From NCBI GenBank assembly GCA_009379825.1, contig WHTA01000002.1, positions 1 through 64,000 of the forward strand: 64,000 nt of DNA, in the 5' to 3' direction. The DNA comes from Streptosporangiales bacterium. GTDB taxonomy: Bacteria; Actinomycetota; Actinomycetes; Streptosporangiales; WHST01. Below are positions 19,464 to 30,780 of this stretch, piece by piece (the first letter of the stretch is position 1; every line of letters begins with the position of its first letter). The notes beneath the pieces are model-generated. The model saw only the letters and a list, made by a program, of their open reading frames with translations. It was not told where the DNA came from and did not search any database. Both the position numbers and the translations under genes were made by a program.

Positions 19464-19550
19464 GACCTCCCGCGCTCCGCTCCTCGCTCACTTGCGCCCT
19501 GCGCACATCCCACCCGTTGCCTGCTCGCTGCGATGCTCACGCGGGAGGTC
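19464..19550 (+). promoter_or_regulatory. Long-range inverted repeat over the HAD ribosome site
   Basis: GACCTCCCGCG (19464-19474) and CGCGGGAGGTC (19540-19550) are perfect 11-bp complements 65 bases apart, between proS and the HAD gene. The second arm contains the Shine-Dalgarno sequence GGGAGG, seven bases before ATG 19556. Pairing in the mRNA would block translation of the HAD gene. This is inferred from sequence only. Confidence 0.45.
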
Positions 19551-19555
19551 TCCTG

Positions 19556-20275
19556 ATGACCGTACGGGCGGTCATCTTCGACTGGGGCGGCACGCTCACG
19601 CCGTACCACCAGCTCGACTACGTCGAGGTGTGGCGGCAGGTCGCCAGGACGCTCGACCCCGCGCGGGCGGACGACCTCACCGCGGCGCTGCTCGGCGCCG
19701 AGGAGGAGCTGTGGCGGCGGGCGCGGGAGGAACAGCGCAGCGGGCACATGGCGGAGGTGTGCGCCGCCGCGGGCATCCCGCTGGACGACGCGTACCGCAG
19801 CGCGTTCTTCCAGGCGTGGGAGGCGCACACGTACACCGACCCGGACGCCGACGCGTTGCTGCGGGAGCTGCGGGCGCGCGACATCGTGGTGGGCCTGCTG
19901 TCGAACACCACCTGGCCGCGCGACTGGCTGGACGGCGTGCTCGCCAGGGACGGTGTGCTCGGGCACTTCGACGCCACCGTGTACAGCTGCGAGCTGGACT
20001 GCGTGAAACCGCACCCGGAGGCGTTCCGCCACGCGATGGAGCGCGTAGGGGTGCAGACGCCGGCCAGCGCCGTGTACGTCGGTGACCGCGCCTACGACGA
20101 CGTCTACGGGGCCCAGCGCGCCGGCATGCGGACGGTGCTGGTGCCGCACAGCGACATCCCGGCCGCCGAACGCTGGGGCGAGCCGGCAGAGCCGGACGCC
20201 ACCGTCCAGTGCCTGGCCGACCTCCTGCCGCTGGTCGACGAATGGCGTGCAGCCGGCAAATCGACCAAATTTTAG
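19556..20275 (+). CDS. HAD-family hydrolase
   Basis: A phosphatase-like protein of 239 residues. Motif I is FDWGGTLTP with the nucleophile Asp9 but Trp and Gly where DxD is usual, so the general acid may be replaced. Motif II is LLSNTTW, and motifs III/IV are CVKPHPEAF and VGDRAYDDVYGAQRAGM. The lack of the second Asp (DWG) is known in a HAD subgroup and could mean altered chemistry. ATG 19556 has GGGAGG seven bases upstream. The substrate is unknown. Confidence 0.87.
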   Translation: MTVRAVIFDWGGTLTPYHQLDYVEVWRQVARTLDPARADDLTAALLGAEEELWRRAREEQRSGHMAEVCAAAGIPLDDAYRSAFFQAWEAHTYTDPDADALLRELRARDIVVGLLSNTTWPRDWLDGVLARDGVLGHFDATVYSCELDCVKPHPEAFRHAMERVGVQTPASAVYVGDRAYDDVYGAQRAGMRTVLVPHSDIPAAERWGEPAEPDATVQCLADLLPLVDEWRAAGKSTKF

Positions 20276-20356
20276 CTACTCATTGTAGTTTGATGCCTAC
20301 CTCTCGGTTACCGTCGCCGGAACGGAGTGTCCGGACGGAGAGGTGAGGGTGACCGG

Positions 20357-21373
20357 GTGGGGCTGACGGAGAAGGTGGCACCTCGTGGCACCAGACGGAG
20401 GAAGCTGGCCGCTGGCTTGGCGCGGAAGGTGCGACCGGACCGGACGCCACCGCCGCCACCACCCGTGGTGCGCAGGGAGAACCGGACGCTGAAGGAGAGC
20501 TGGGCCGACAAGGACCCGAACGCGCTGGAGAACTACCTGGTCAGCGGTTTCCAGAACCCGCAGGTCAACGCCCAGAGCATCATCGCCAGGCACCACCTGA
20601 TCCGGCAGCTGTTCGGCAACCGGTACGAGGACCTGATGCGGGCCGAGCTCGAACACTGCGTCGAGGCGACCAAGGCACTGCGCCGCCGCGCCAAGGAGCT
20701 TGACGTCCGGATGGGGTCCTTCCTGAAGGACCACAAGCGAGCGGGCGTGCTCGAGGTGAGCGAGGTCATCGCCGATTGGCAGGACACGTACGAGAAGGAG
20801 TGGGCGGCGGCCCTCGCGGACCGCAAGGCCAAGCCGTTGTCGGTGCTGGAGTTCGCCTGCGGCTCGGCCAACGACTACCGCTACTTCGACAGCTACGGCA
20901 TCGCCAGGTTCCTCGACTACACCGGCGTCGACCTGAACGACAAGAACGTCGCCAACGCCAGGCGCCGGTTCCCGACGGTGAACTTCGAGGTGGGCAGCGT
21001 CCTCCACCTGCCGCACAAGAGCCGGAGCTTCGACTACGTCGTGGCGTTCGACATCTTCGAGCACCTGTCGCTGGAAGCCATGGAGCAGGCGGTGCGGGAG
21101 GCCTGCCGGTTGGCGAAGAAGGGGATGGTGCTGACCTTCTTCAGCATGGTCGACGAGCCCGAGCACATGGTGCGGCCGCGCCGGAAGTACTTCTGGAACC
21201 GGCTGAGCATGCCGAAGGTGCGCGAGCTGGTGGGGGAGAGCTTCGCGTCGATCGAGGTCATGAAGATCAGGGACCTGATGAACGACGAGTTCGGATTCCC
21301 GTACTCCTACAACAAGAACGCCTGGACGTTCATCCCCGGCGCAAGTAGCCGGTCAGGTCCGCAGGCCGGGTAG
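20357..21373 (+). CDS. SAM-dependent methyltransferase, N-extended
   Basis: About 338 residues: a basic, Pro-rich N-terminal tail, then a helical region to about residue 160, then a methyltransferase fold with VLEFACGSANDYRYF (motif I), GVDLNDKNV and VVAFDIFEHLS. It ends in the pattern FGFPYSYNKNAW. GTG 20357 is favoured over GTG 20327 because of the GAGGTGAGGG ahead of it; both are plausible. The last 21 bp overlap the convergent DUF4439 gene. The substrate is unknown; the layout resembles methyltransferases that act on glycans or surface metabolites. Confidence 0.75.
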   Translation: MGLTEKVAPRGTRRRKLAAGLARKVRPDRTPPPPPPVVRRENRTLKESWADKDPNALENYLVSGFQNPQVNAQSIIARHHLIRQLFGNRYEDLMRAELEHCVEATKALRRRAKELDVRMGSFLKDHKRAGVLEVSEVIADWQDTYEKEWAAALADRKAKPLSVLEFACGSANDYRYFDSYGIARFLDYTGVDLNDKNVANARRRFPTVNFEVGSVLHLPHKSRSFDYVVAFDIFEHLSLEAMEQAVREACRLAKKGMVLTFFSMVDEPEHMVRPRRKYFWNRLSMPKVRELVGESFASIEVMKIRDLMNDEFGFPYSYNKNAWTFIPGASSRSGPQAG

Positions 21374-21781
21374 TGGGTCGACGGCGCCGCTCCACTCCGC
21401 CTGCCGTACCGCGCTCTCCTGCATGGCGAGGATGCTCAGCCGGCGGATGCGCCGGCCGGCTGCCGCTACCAGCTGGGAGTACGCGCCCAGCGTCGCGCGT
21501 TCCAGGTCGGCGGCCAGGTCCCGCGCCTTCGCGGGTCCGGTGACAGGGAACGGCAGGCGGTAGCTGGCCGCGGCCGGCCGTGGCGTGGCGTCCTTCGCCC
21601 GGATCACGGCCTCCAGCCGGTCCCGCGCCGCCCGGTGCGCGTTCAGGTGTTCCGCCGCCCGTTTGCGCTGCCGCCCGCGCAGGTGCGCCCCCGCGACGGC
21701 GTACCCGTAGACGGCCGCGTGCTCCCGGTCCAGCGCCTCCTGCAGCGCGTCGACGGGGCCCGGTGCGGGTGAAGGGGTCAC
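21353..21781 (-). CDS. DUF4439 ferritin-like protein
   Basis: A 142-residue, mostly helical protein that fits the DUF4439 ferritin-like family of actinobacteria (LQEALDREHAAVYGYAVAGAHL at the N-terminus, a Glu-His pair in helix 1, and LAMQESAVRQAEW at the end). The GTG start at 21781 overlaps the stop of the upstream lipoprotein gene by GTGA, so the pair is co-translated. The function is not known; metal binding is suggested by the family, but most carboxylate ligands of true ferritins are not obvious here. Confidence 0.75.
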   Translation of the reverse strand: MTPSPAPGPVDALQEALDREHAAVYGYAVAGAHLRGRQRKRAAEHLNAHRAARDRLEAVIRAKDATPRPAAASYRLPFPVTGPAKARDLAADLERATLGAYSQLVAAAGRRIRRLSILAMQESAVRQAEWSGAVDPLPGLRT

Positions 21782-22308
21782 TGGCGCACCTCGCGGAGCA
21801 GCTGGTCGTGGGCGGCCGAGCAGGCGCTCATGCTGGCCAGCACCTGCGCGAGCGTCCTGCCGGCCTCGAGCGCGTCGTCCACCAGACGGGTCGCGGCGCG
21901 GCGTTCCAGCCGGCGGAGGTCGGCGAGCGTCGGCGCCGCGGTGGTGGGCGATGCCGACGGGGTGGCGCTGGTGGACCGCTTGGCGCGGTGCCCCTTGGGC
22001 AACCTGGCGCGCAGCTCGCTGCGGTGTGCTTCGTGCCGCTTTCTGAACGGCCGCAGCGTGGCCGCCAGCCGCCCGCGGTCGTCGGCGACCGCGTCGTACG
22101 CCGCGAGGAGCTCGTCGGTACGCTTCAGCGCGCGCACCGTGATCGCGATGTCCGGATCGGGCGGTGCGGACTCCGTACGCTCCTTCAGTAACGGCCGGCA
22201 CCCGGCGGAGAGGCCGATCGCCGCGACCGTCGACGCCGCTCCGGCCAGGAATCGCCGGCGGGCGGGCGCCGCCGTCGGTCGTGGTGAGTGCTCGGGCACG
22301 GAGGTCAA
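21778..22308 (-). CDS. Tat-exported lipoprotein, hypothetical
   Basis: A 176-residue protein whose N-terminus has a twin-arginine motif (ARRRFLAGAAS) followed by the lipobox LSAGC, giving a Tat-dependent lipoprotein with the lipidated Cys near residue 37. The rest is helical, charged and Thr/Ser/Ala-rich in the middle, with an end (RLERRAATRLVDDALEAG) similar in style to its ferritin-like neighbour. The best start is TTG 22308; GTG 22299 is an alternative. It is probably partner to the DUF4439 protein at the outer membrane face. Function unknown. Confidence 0.7.
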   Translation of the reverse strand: MTSVPEHSPRPTAAPARRRFLAGAASTVAAIGLSAGCRPLLKERTESAPPDPDIAITVRALKRTDELLAAYDAVADDRGRLAATLRPFRKRHEAHRSELRARLPKGHRAKRSTSATPSASPTTAAPTLADLRRLERRAATRLVDDALEAGRTLAQVLASMSACSAAHDQLLREVRQ

Positions 22309-22473
22309 TCTTTCATACCGCCCCGTGGCGGGATCGGGCGCGTCGACACACCTGGCGGCGCAAAGGCCGTTGCTGGCCGACGCTTGCGCGGAACTCCCGC
22401 TACGCTGTGACAGCCCACCGATTCAGGTTCTCGACAGACGTGCCGCGTAGCGGCGAGGGGGGAGGTGGGGTGC

Positions 22474-22998
22474 GTGCCCGGCACCGAGTTGCGTGACCGA
22501 CTGGTCGCGGTGATCGGCCCGGCGGTAGGTGACGACGGTCTCGAGCTCGAGACCGTCACCGTCCAGCCCGTGGGTCGCCGCCGCGTCGTACGCGTGGTCG
22601 TCGACCGCGACGGCGGCGTGACGTCGGACGAGCTCGCCGAGGCCAGCCAGCGGGTGTCCCGCGCGCTGGACGAGGCGGACACCATGGGTGCCGGTGCGTA
22701 CACGCTGGAGCTGAGCACTCCGGGGACCGACCGACCACTGTCCGAGCCGAAGCACTGGCGCCGCGCCCGCTCCAGGCTGGTCCGCGTGCCGCTGCAGCAG
22801 GCCGACGACGAGACCGTCGAGCTGCGTGGCCGGGTGGTCACCGCGGACGACGACGCCGTCGTGCTGGAGCACGACGGCGACCAGCATCGTTACCTATACG
22901 AGAACCTCGGTGCAGGCAGGGTCGAGGTCGAGTTCCGGCGGCCGGCTGGCGACGCCGCTGGGGCAGCCGAGCCGGAGGCAGGGGAGGACGTGCAGTGA
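22474..22998 (+). CDS. rimP: Ribosome maturation factor RimP
   Basis: A 174-residue RimP, needed for 30S subunit maturation. The N-terminal alpha/beta domain includes [27 protein letters not shown] and [14 protein letters not shown], the family signature. The C-terminal domain is SH3-like. GTG 22474 follows GGAGG by eight bases; an upstream GTG at 22465 overlaps that site. The stop overlaps nusA by GTGA, starting the classic nusA operon. Confidence 0.94.
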   Translation: MPGTELRDRLVAVIGPAVGDDGLELETVTVQPVGRRRVVRVVVDRDGGVTSDELAEASQRVSRALDEADTMGAGAYTLELSTPGTDRPLSEPKHWRRARSRLVRVPLQQADDETVELRGRVVTADDDAVVLEHDGDQHRYLYENLGAGRVEVEFRRPAGDAAGAAEPEAGEDVQ

Positions 22999-23999
22999 AC
23001 ATCGATATCCAGGCGCTGCGCGGGCTCGAACGCGAGAAGGACATCTCGTTCGAGCAGATCGTCACGACCATCGAGGCCGCACTCCTCGTCGCGTACCACC
23101 ACAACACGGGCTCGAGGCAGCACGCCCGGGTGGAGCTCGACCGCGAGACCGGCGTGGTCACCGTGTGGGGGCAGGAGCACGCCGAGGACGGCACCGTGCT
23201 GCGCGAGTACGACGACACCCCTGTCGGATTCGGCCGGATCGCCGCGACCACCGCCAAGCAGGTGATCCTGCAGCGGCTGCGGGAGGCCGAGGAAGAGGTC
23301 ACCTACGGGGAGTACGCCGGCCGCGAGGGCGACGTCGCCGCCGGCATCATCCAGCAGGGCAAGGACCCGCGGAACGTCTTCGTCGACCTCGGCGACCTGG
23401 AGGCCGTGCTGCCGCCCGCGGAGCAGGTGCCGGGCGAGGTCTACGAGCACGGCGAGCGGCTGCGCTGCTACATCATCGGGGTGCGCAAGGGCGTCCGGGG
23501 TCCGTCGGTCACCGTCTCCCGCACCCACCCGAACCTGGTGAAGAAGCTGTTCGAGCTCGAGGTGCCGGAGATCGCCGACGGCAGCGTAGAGATCTCCGCC
23601 GTCGCGCGGGAGGCGGGGCACCGGACGAAGATCGCGGTGCGGTCCACGAAGCCGGGGCTGAACGCGAAGGGCGCCTGCATCGGGCCGATGGGTCAGCGTG
23701 TACGCAACGTAATGGCGGAGCTACACGGCGAAAAAATCGACATCGTCGACTACTCGGACGACCCGGCGGAGTTCATCCGGCAGGCGCTCTCGCCGGCCCG
23801 GGTGGCGAAGGTGGAGATCATCGACCCGACCGCGCGTGCGGCCAGGATCGTCGTCCCTGACTACCAGTTGTCACTGGCGATCGGCCGGGAGGGACAGAAC
23901 GCGCGACTGGCCGCCAGGCTCACCGGATGGCGCATCGACATCCGGCCCGACACGGCCGAGCCGACGCCGGGCGCGGCGGCCGATGCCACTCTTGGGTAG
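22995..23999 (+). CDS. nusA: Transcription termination/antitermination factor NusA
   Basis: A 334-residue NusA of the short Gram-positive/actinobacterial form. The N-terminal RNA polymerase-binding domain (about 1-120) is followed by S1 (about 125-195, [14 protein letters not shown]) and two KH domains ([19 protein letters not shown] and [20 protein letters not shown]). There is no C-terminal acidic repeat as in E. coli. It overlaps rimP by 4 bp. Confidence 0.96.
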   Translation: MNIDIQALRGLEREKDISFEQIVTTIEAALLVAYHHNTGSRQHARVELDRETGVVTVWGQEHAEDGTVLREYDDTPVGFGRIAATTAKQVILQRLREAEEEVTYGEYAGREGDVAAGIIQQGKDPRNVFVDLGDLEAVLPPAEQVPGEVYEHGERLRCYIIGVRKGVRGPSVTVSRTHPNLVKKLFELEVPEIADGSVEISAVAREAGHRTKIAVRSTKPGLNAKGACIGPMGQRVRNVMAELHGEKIDIVDYSDDPAEFIRQALSPARVAKVEIIDPTARAARIVVPDYQLSLAIGREGQNARLAARLTGWRIDIRPDTAEPTPGAAADATLG

Positions 24000-24008
24000 A
24001 CTTCCCCC

Positions 24009-24377
24009 GTGATGGTCGAGCGGCCGCCACAGCGCACCTGTGTGGGCTGTCGGGGTCGGGCGGCCAAGAGCGACTTACTCCGGGTAGTGGCCGTCGGTGA
24101 CGTACTGGTCCCCGACCCACGCGCCCGGACGCCGGGGCGGGGTGCATACTTGCACCCCGCGCTCGCGTGCCTGGATCTCGCCACGCGCAGACGGGCGTTC
24201 GCACGTGCTCTGCGTGCCGACGGCGGCCTCGACCTGGCGCGAGTCAGGACGTTCCTGGCGGGGACCGTCCCCGGCGGAGAAAGCGAGGAGTGCGATGTCA
24301 TATCCGCCGAGCGTGACGCTACGACGCCGAGAGATCGGCGGAGCGGGATGAACACGAAAGACGGGTCGATGAAGTGA
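24009..24377 (+). CDS. ylxR: YlxR/DUF448 RNA-binding protein (RnpM-like)
   Basis: A 122-residue protein of the YlxR family, which sits between nusA and infB in Gram-positives and binds RNA (RnpM in some species). The first 80 residues show the family pattern RTCVGCRGR, VPDPRARTPGRGAYLHP and a basic helix (TRRRAFARALR). The tail of about 40 residues after residue 82 is extra and unconserved-looking. Translation begins at GTG 24009, which is directly followed by ATG. Confidence 0.87.
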   Translation: MMVERPPQRTCVGCRGRAAKSDLLRVVAVGDVLVPDPRARTPGRGAYLHPALACLDLATRRRAFARALRADGGLDLARVRTFLAGTVPGGESEECDVISAERDATTPRDRRSGMNTKDGSMK

Positions 24378-24452
24378 TGAGCGCTCGATGAGCAGCAGGC
24401 GATGAACACCGACGAGTAGCGGTCCGGCGCGCCCGGGCCGATGGGAGCGAGA

Positions 24453-27413
<2,961 letters not shown>

Positions 27414-27457
27414 GTCTGCGGCGGGCGCCAGCTCGCGGCAGGTGAGAACTGACTGTC

Positions 27458-27754
27458 ATGTTCGTCGGGACACTGGAGCTCGACCTGCTCCTCGGTGACG
27501 TCCACTCGCTGAAGGAGAAGCGGTCGATCGTACGGCCGGTCGTGGCCGAGCTGCGGCGGCGTTTCCTCGTCGCCGCAGCCGAGGTCGGCGATGTCGAGGT
27601 GTACCGGCGGGTGACCGTCGGAGTGGCGGTCGTGGCCGGTGCCGCCGGGCACTGCCAGCATGTCCTCGAAGCTTGTGAGCGGCTCGTCGCCGCCCGCCCG
27701 GAGCTGGACGTGCTGGCCGCCAGGCACCGGGTCCTCGGCGACGAAGACACGTAG
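27458..27754 (+). CDS. DUF503 (YlxP) protein
   Basis: A 98-residue protein of the DUF503/YlxP family, always found between infB and rbfA in Gram-positives. It contains the family's opening VGTLELDLLLGDVHSLKEKRSIVRPVV and an alternating beta-alpha fold. A role in ribosome biogenesis is suspected from the gene order, but no activity is established. The start is ATG 27458, 44 bp after infB. Confidence 0.9.
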   Translation: MFVGTLELDLLLGDVHSLKEKRSIVRPVVAELRRRFLVAAAEVGDVEVYRRVTVGVAVVAGAAGHCQHVLEACERLVAARPELDVLAARHRVLGDEDT

Positions 27755-27774
27755 GGAGAGAGGGGGCGGCCGCG

Positions 27775-28212
27775 GTGCCGGTGAACGAACAGCGACAGCG
27801 GAGGCTGCAGGACCGCATCCGCGAGATCGTCGCGCGCATGCTGGAGCGGCAGATCAAGGACCCACGGCTCGGGTTCGTAACGGTGACCGACGTGCGGATC
27901 ACCGCGGACCTGCGCGACGCCACGGTCTTCTACACCGTCTACGGCGACGACGCCGACTGGGAGGGCACGGCGGCCGCGCTGGCCAGCGCGCAGGGGCTGA
28001 TCCGCGCCGAGGTGGGCAAGCAGACCGGCATCAAGCACACGCCGACGGTGGCGTTCCAGCCGGACGAGCTGCCCACCAACGCGCGGCACATCGACGACCT
28101 GATCCACCAGGCGCGCCGTCGCGACGAAGAGGTCGCGCAGCTGGCCGTCGACGCCCAGCCGATCGGCGACGCGGACCCGTACCGCAAGCCGGCGACCGAC
28201 GACGAGGCGTAA
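27775..28212 (+). CDS. rbfA: Ribosome-binding factor A
   Basis: A 145-residue RbfA, which assists 16S rRNA 5'-end maturation at low temperature. The KH-like fold shows RRLQDRIREIVARMLERQIKDPRLGFVTVTDVRITADL and the C-terminal helix IDDLIHQARRRDEE. GTG 27775 is eight bases after AGGGGG; GTG 27781 is a near alternative. Part of the infB-truB-ribF run. Confidence 0.95.
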   Translation: MPVNEQRQRRLQDRIREIVARMLERQIKDPRLGFVTVTDVRITADLRDATVFYTVYGDDADWEGTAAALASAQGLIRAEVGKQTGIKHTPTVAFQPDELPTNARHIDDLIHQARRRDEEVAQLAVDAQPIGDADPYRKPATDDEA

Positions 28213-28224
28213 GACCGGCCTGTC

Positions 28225-29112
28225 ATGGGTGACGCGAACGAGGCGCCGGGAGGGCTGGCGATCGTCGACAAGCCGGCCGGCTGGACGTCGCACGACGTGG
28301 TCGCGAAGATGCGCCGGCTGGCCGGCACCCGCAAGGTCGGCCACGCCGGCACGCTGGACCCGATGGCGACCGGCGTGCTGGTCGTCGGCATCGGCAGGGC
28401 GACCAGGCTGCTCGGCCGGCTGGCGCTGACCGACAAGGTCTACGAAGCGACGATCAGGCTGGGGGCGTCGACGACGACCGACGACGCCGAGGGCGAGCTG
28501 GTCGCGCAGGCGGCACCTGCCGGCGTCACCGACGCCGCGTTCGCGGACGCCGTTCGGACGCTCACCGGTACCATCAGCCAGGTGCCGTCCGCCGTGTCCG
28601 CGGTCAAGGTGGACGGCAAGCGCGCGTACCAGCGGGTCAGGTCCGGCGAGCAGGTCGAGCTGGAGGCACGCCAGGTGACGGTGAGCCGCTTCGACGTGTC
28701 GGCCGTCAGGCGCGACGACCCGGCGTACCTCGACGTGGACGCTGTGGTGGAGTGCAGCACCGGCACGTACGTCCGCGCGCTCGCCCGTGACCTCGGCGCG
28801 GCGCTCGGCGTCGGCGGCCACCTGACCGCGCTGCGGCGTACCAGGGTGGGGCCGTTCACCCTCGACGTGGCGCGCACGCTCGAGCAGCTGGCCGAGGAGT
28901 TCACCGCGCTGCCGCTCGGCGACGCGGCCGCGCTGGCGTTCCCGCGCCGGCAGGTCGACGCCGCCATGGCCAGGTCGCTGGCCCACGGCGGCCGGTTGCC
29001 GGCGACGGGCACGGAGGGGCCGGTGGCCGTCTACGGCCCGGACGGCAGCTTCCTCGCGCTGGTGGAGGACCAGGCAGGACGGGCGAAACCGGTCGCCGTG
29101 TTCGCGCCGTAA
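28225..29112 (+). CDS. truB: tRNA pseudouridine-55 synthase
   Basis: Makes pseudouridine 55 in the T-loop of tRNAs. At 295 residues it is typical. GLAIVDKPAGWTSHDVV begins the fold, and the catalytic Asp45 lies in HAGTLDPMATGVL. The C-terminal region (after about 230) resembles a PUA-like extension. ATG 28225 is 12 bp after rbfA. Confidence 0.96.
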   Translation: MGDANEAPGGLAIVDKPAGWTSHDVVAKMRRLAGTRKVGHAGTLDPMATGVLVVGIGRATRLLGRLALTDKVYEATIRLGASTTTDDAEGELVAQAAPAGVTDAAFADAVRTLTGTISQVPSAVSAVKVDGKRAYQRVRSGEQVELEARQVTVSRFDVSAVRRDDPAYLDVDAVVECSTGTYVRALARDLGAALGVGGHLTALRRTRVGPFTLDVARTLEQLAEEFTALPLGDAAALAFPRRQVDAAMARSLAHGGRLPATGTEGPVAVYGPDGSFLALVEDQAGRAKPVAVFAP

Positions 29113-29189
29113 CGGTGTCCACCGCCGGTCCGTAGAGTGGGCGGCAGGTGGCTGGACACGTCGTAGGGATCGTGAAAGGTAGGGGTCAG

Positions 29190-30131
29190 GTGAGCGCGGT
29201 GCCGCTGTGGCACGGGTTCGACGAGGTGCCAGAAGGCTTCGGTCCCTCGGTGGTGACCATCGGAGTGTTCGACGGCGTGCACCGCGGGCACGCGCGGGTC
29301 GTCGGCGCCGCCGCGGAACGCGCCCGCGCGGTGGGCGCGCAGACCGTCGTGGTCACCTTCCACCCGCACCCGCAGAGCGTGATCCGCCCGGACACGGCGC
29401 TGCCGCTGCTGTCGCTGCCGGAGCACCGGGCACCGCTCGCGGCCGCCGCGGGTGCCGACGCCGTCCTTGTGCTGCCGTTCACCGCGGAGATGTCCAAGCA
29501 GGCGCCGGAGGACTTCGTCGCGGACCTGGTGCGGTGGCTGCGGCCGACGGCGTTCGTCGTCGGCGACGACTTCAGGTTCGGGCACAAGGCGGCCGGCGAC
29601 GTGCAGCTGCTCGCCGAGCTGGGGCAGCGCTACGGCTACACGGCGGAGATCATCCCCGCGCAGGGCGACGTGGAGGCGCGGTTCTCGTCCTCGCGCACCC
29701 GGGCGGCGCTGCTTGCCGGTGACGTGGCGGTCGCCGCCGAGGTGCTCGGCCGGCCGTTCGCCGTGTCCGGCGTGGTCGTCGAGGGTGCCCACCGCGGCCG
29801 TGAGCTCGGCTTTCCCACCGCCAACCTGATGAGCCCGCAGGAGCTCGTGGTGCCCGCGGACGGGATCTACGCGGGCTGGCTGGAGCGGGCCGGGGGCAGC
29901 CGGCTGCCGGCGGCGATCTCGGTGGGGACGAACCCGCAGTTCCACGGTGCGGAACGACAGGTGGAGGCGTACTGCCTGGACCGCGACGACCTGGAGCTGT
30001 ACGGCGAGCGCGTCCGGGTGGAGTTCGTCGCCCGGGTCCGCGGGCAGCAGGTCTTCGACTCGGTGGATGCGCTGGTCGAGCAGATGAAGGCCGACGTGGA
30101 CGCCATCCGCGAGTTGCTCGGCTCCACCTAG
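29190..30131 (+). CDS. ribF: Bifunctional riboflavin kinase/FAD synthetase
   Basis: Two-domain enzyme of about 313 residues. The N-terminal FAD synthetase (nucleotidyltransferase) has [15 protein letters not shown] (HxGH-like) and [10 protein letters not shown]. The C-terminal riboflavin kinase begins [11 protein letters not shown] and holds YAGWLER and [13 protein letters not shown] 29190 fits the family length and is preceded by AGGGG; GTG 29148 would add 14 unconserved residues. It is the last gene before rpsO. Confidence 0.95.
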   Translation: MSAVPLWHGFDEVPEGFGPSVVTIGVFDGVHRGHARVVGAAAERARAVGAQTVVVTFHPHPQSVIRPDTALPLLSLPEHRAPLAAAAGADAVLVLPFTAEMSKQAPEDFVADLVRWLRPTAFVVGDDFRFGHKAAGDVQLLAELGQRYGYTAEIIPAQGDVEARFSSSRTRAALLAGDVAVAAEVLGRPFAVSGVVVEGAHRGRELGFPTANLMSPQELVVPADGIYAGWLERAGGSRLPAAISVGTNPQFHGAERQVEAYCLDRDDLELYGERVRVEFVARVRGQQVFDSVDALVEQMKADVDAIRELLGST

Positions 30132-30298
30132 CCGGCCCGGCATGCCTGCGGGGGGACGTGTTCACCTGGGCTGTTACTCTGGACATGCCGTCTATGCCGG
30201 CCGCGGATCGAGAGTGCGCGGGTGGTGTGGCGCCGGTTGACCCGGAGCGCACCTGTCAAGGCCCGCAGCGCCGCGCAACGACCATTGGAAGGAGCCTC

Positions 30299-30568
30299 GT
30301 GTCGCTCGACATCGCCACGAAGCAGAAGATCATCTCCGAGTACGCCACGGCTGAGGGTGACACCGGTTCGCCAGAGGTCCAGGTGGCGCTGCTGACCCAG
30401 CGCATCACCGAGCTCACCGAGCACATGAAGGAGCACAAGCACGACCACCACAGCCGTCGTGGTCTGCTGCTCCTGGTAGGGAAGCGCCGTCGGCTGCTGA
30501 ACTACCTACACAAGAGCGACATCACCCGCTACCGGAGCCTCATCGAACGGCTCGGGTTGCGGCGCTGA
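30299..30568 (+). CDS. rpsO: Ribosomal protein S15
   Basis: An 89-residue S15, a primary 16S binder. It has the expected [34 protein letters not shown] and the end [15 protein letters not shown] 30299 follows GGAAGGAG by four bases. The 167-bp gap from ribF contains TTACTCT at 30174-30180 (TAnnnT), a candidate -10 for an rpsO promoter. In many bacteria S15 represses its own mRNA; that was not tested here. Confidence 0.97.
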   Translation: MSLDIATKQKIISEYATAEGDTGSPEVQVALLTQRITELTEHMKEHKHDHHSRRGLLLLVGKRRRLLNYLHKSDITRYRSLIERLGLRR

Positions 30569-30576
30569 CAAACCCG

Positions 30577-30618
30577 GAGAGCGGACTCTCGACGAGGAGT
30601 CCGCTCTCTTCAGTATTT
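30577..30618 (+). terminator. rpsO intrinsic terminator
   Basis: A perfect 12-bp stem GAGAGCGGACTC (30577-30588) and GAGTCCGCTCTC (30597-30608) with an 8-base loop, then TTCAGTATTT. It follows the rpsO stop closely and separates it from pnp. Confidence 0.85.
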
Positions 30619-30780
30619 GCACAACTGGATCAACGTACCTGCCCACACTTCGGGACTAGCGTCTCGACGGTCCTCGGTAGTGGTACGCGGTGAGCGCCAG
30701 GCGCGACACCGCGTGCTTCGATCGATGACCGGCGCGACGCCCTAGCAGCGAAGAGTGGGCCGGTAAGGAAGGAGCGACCC

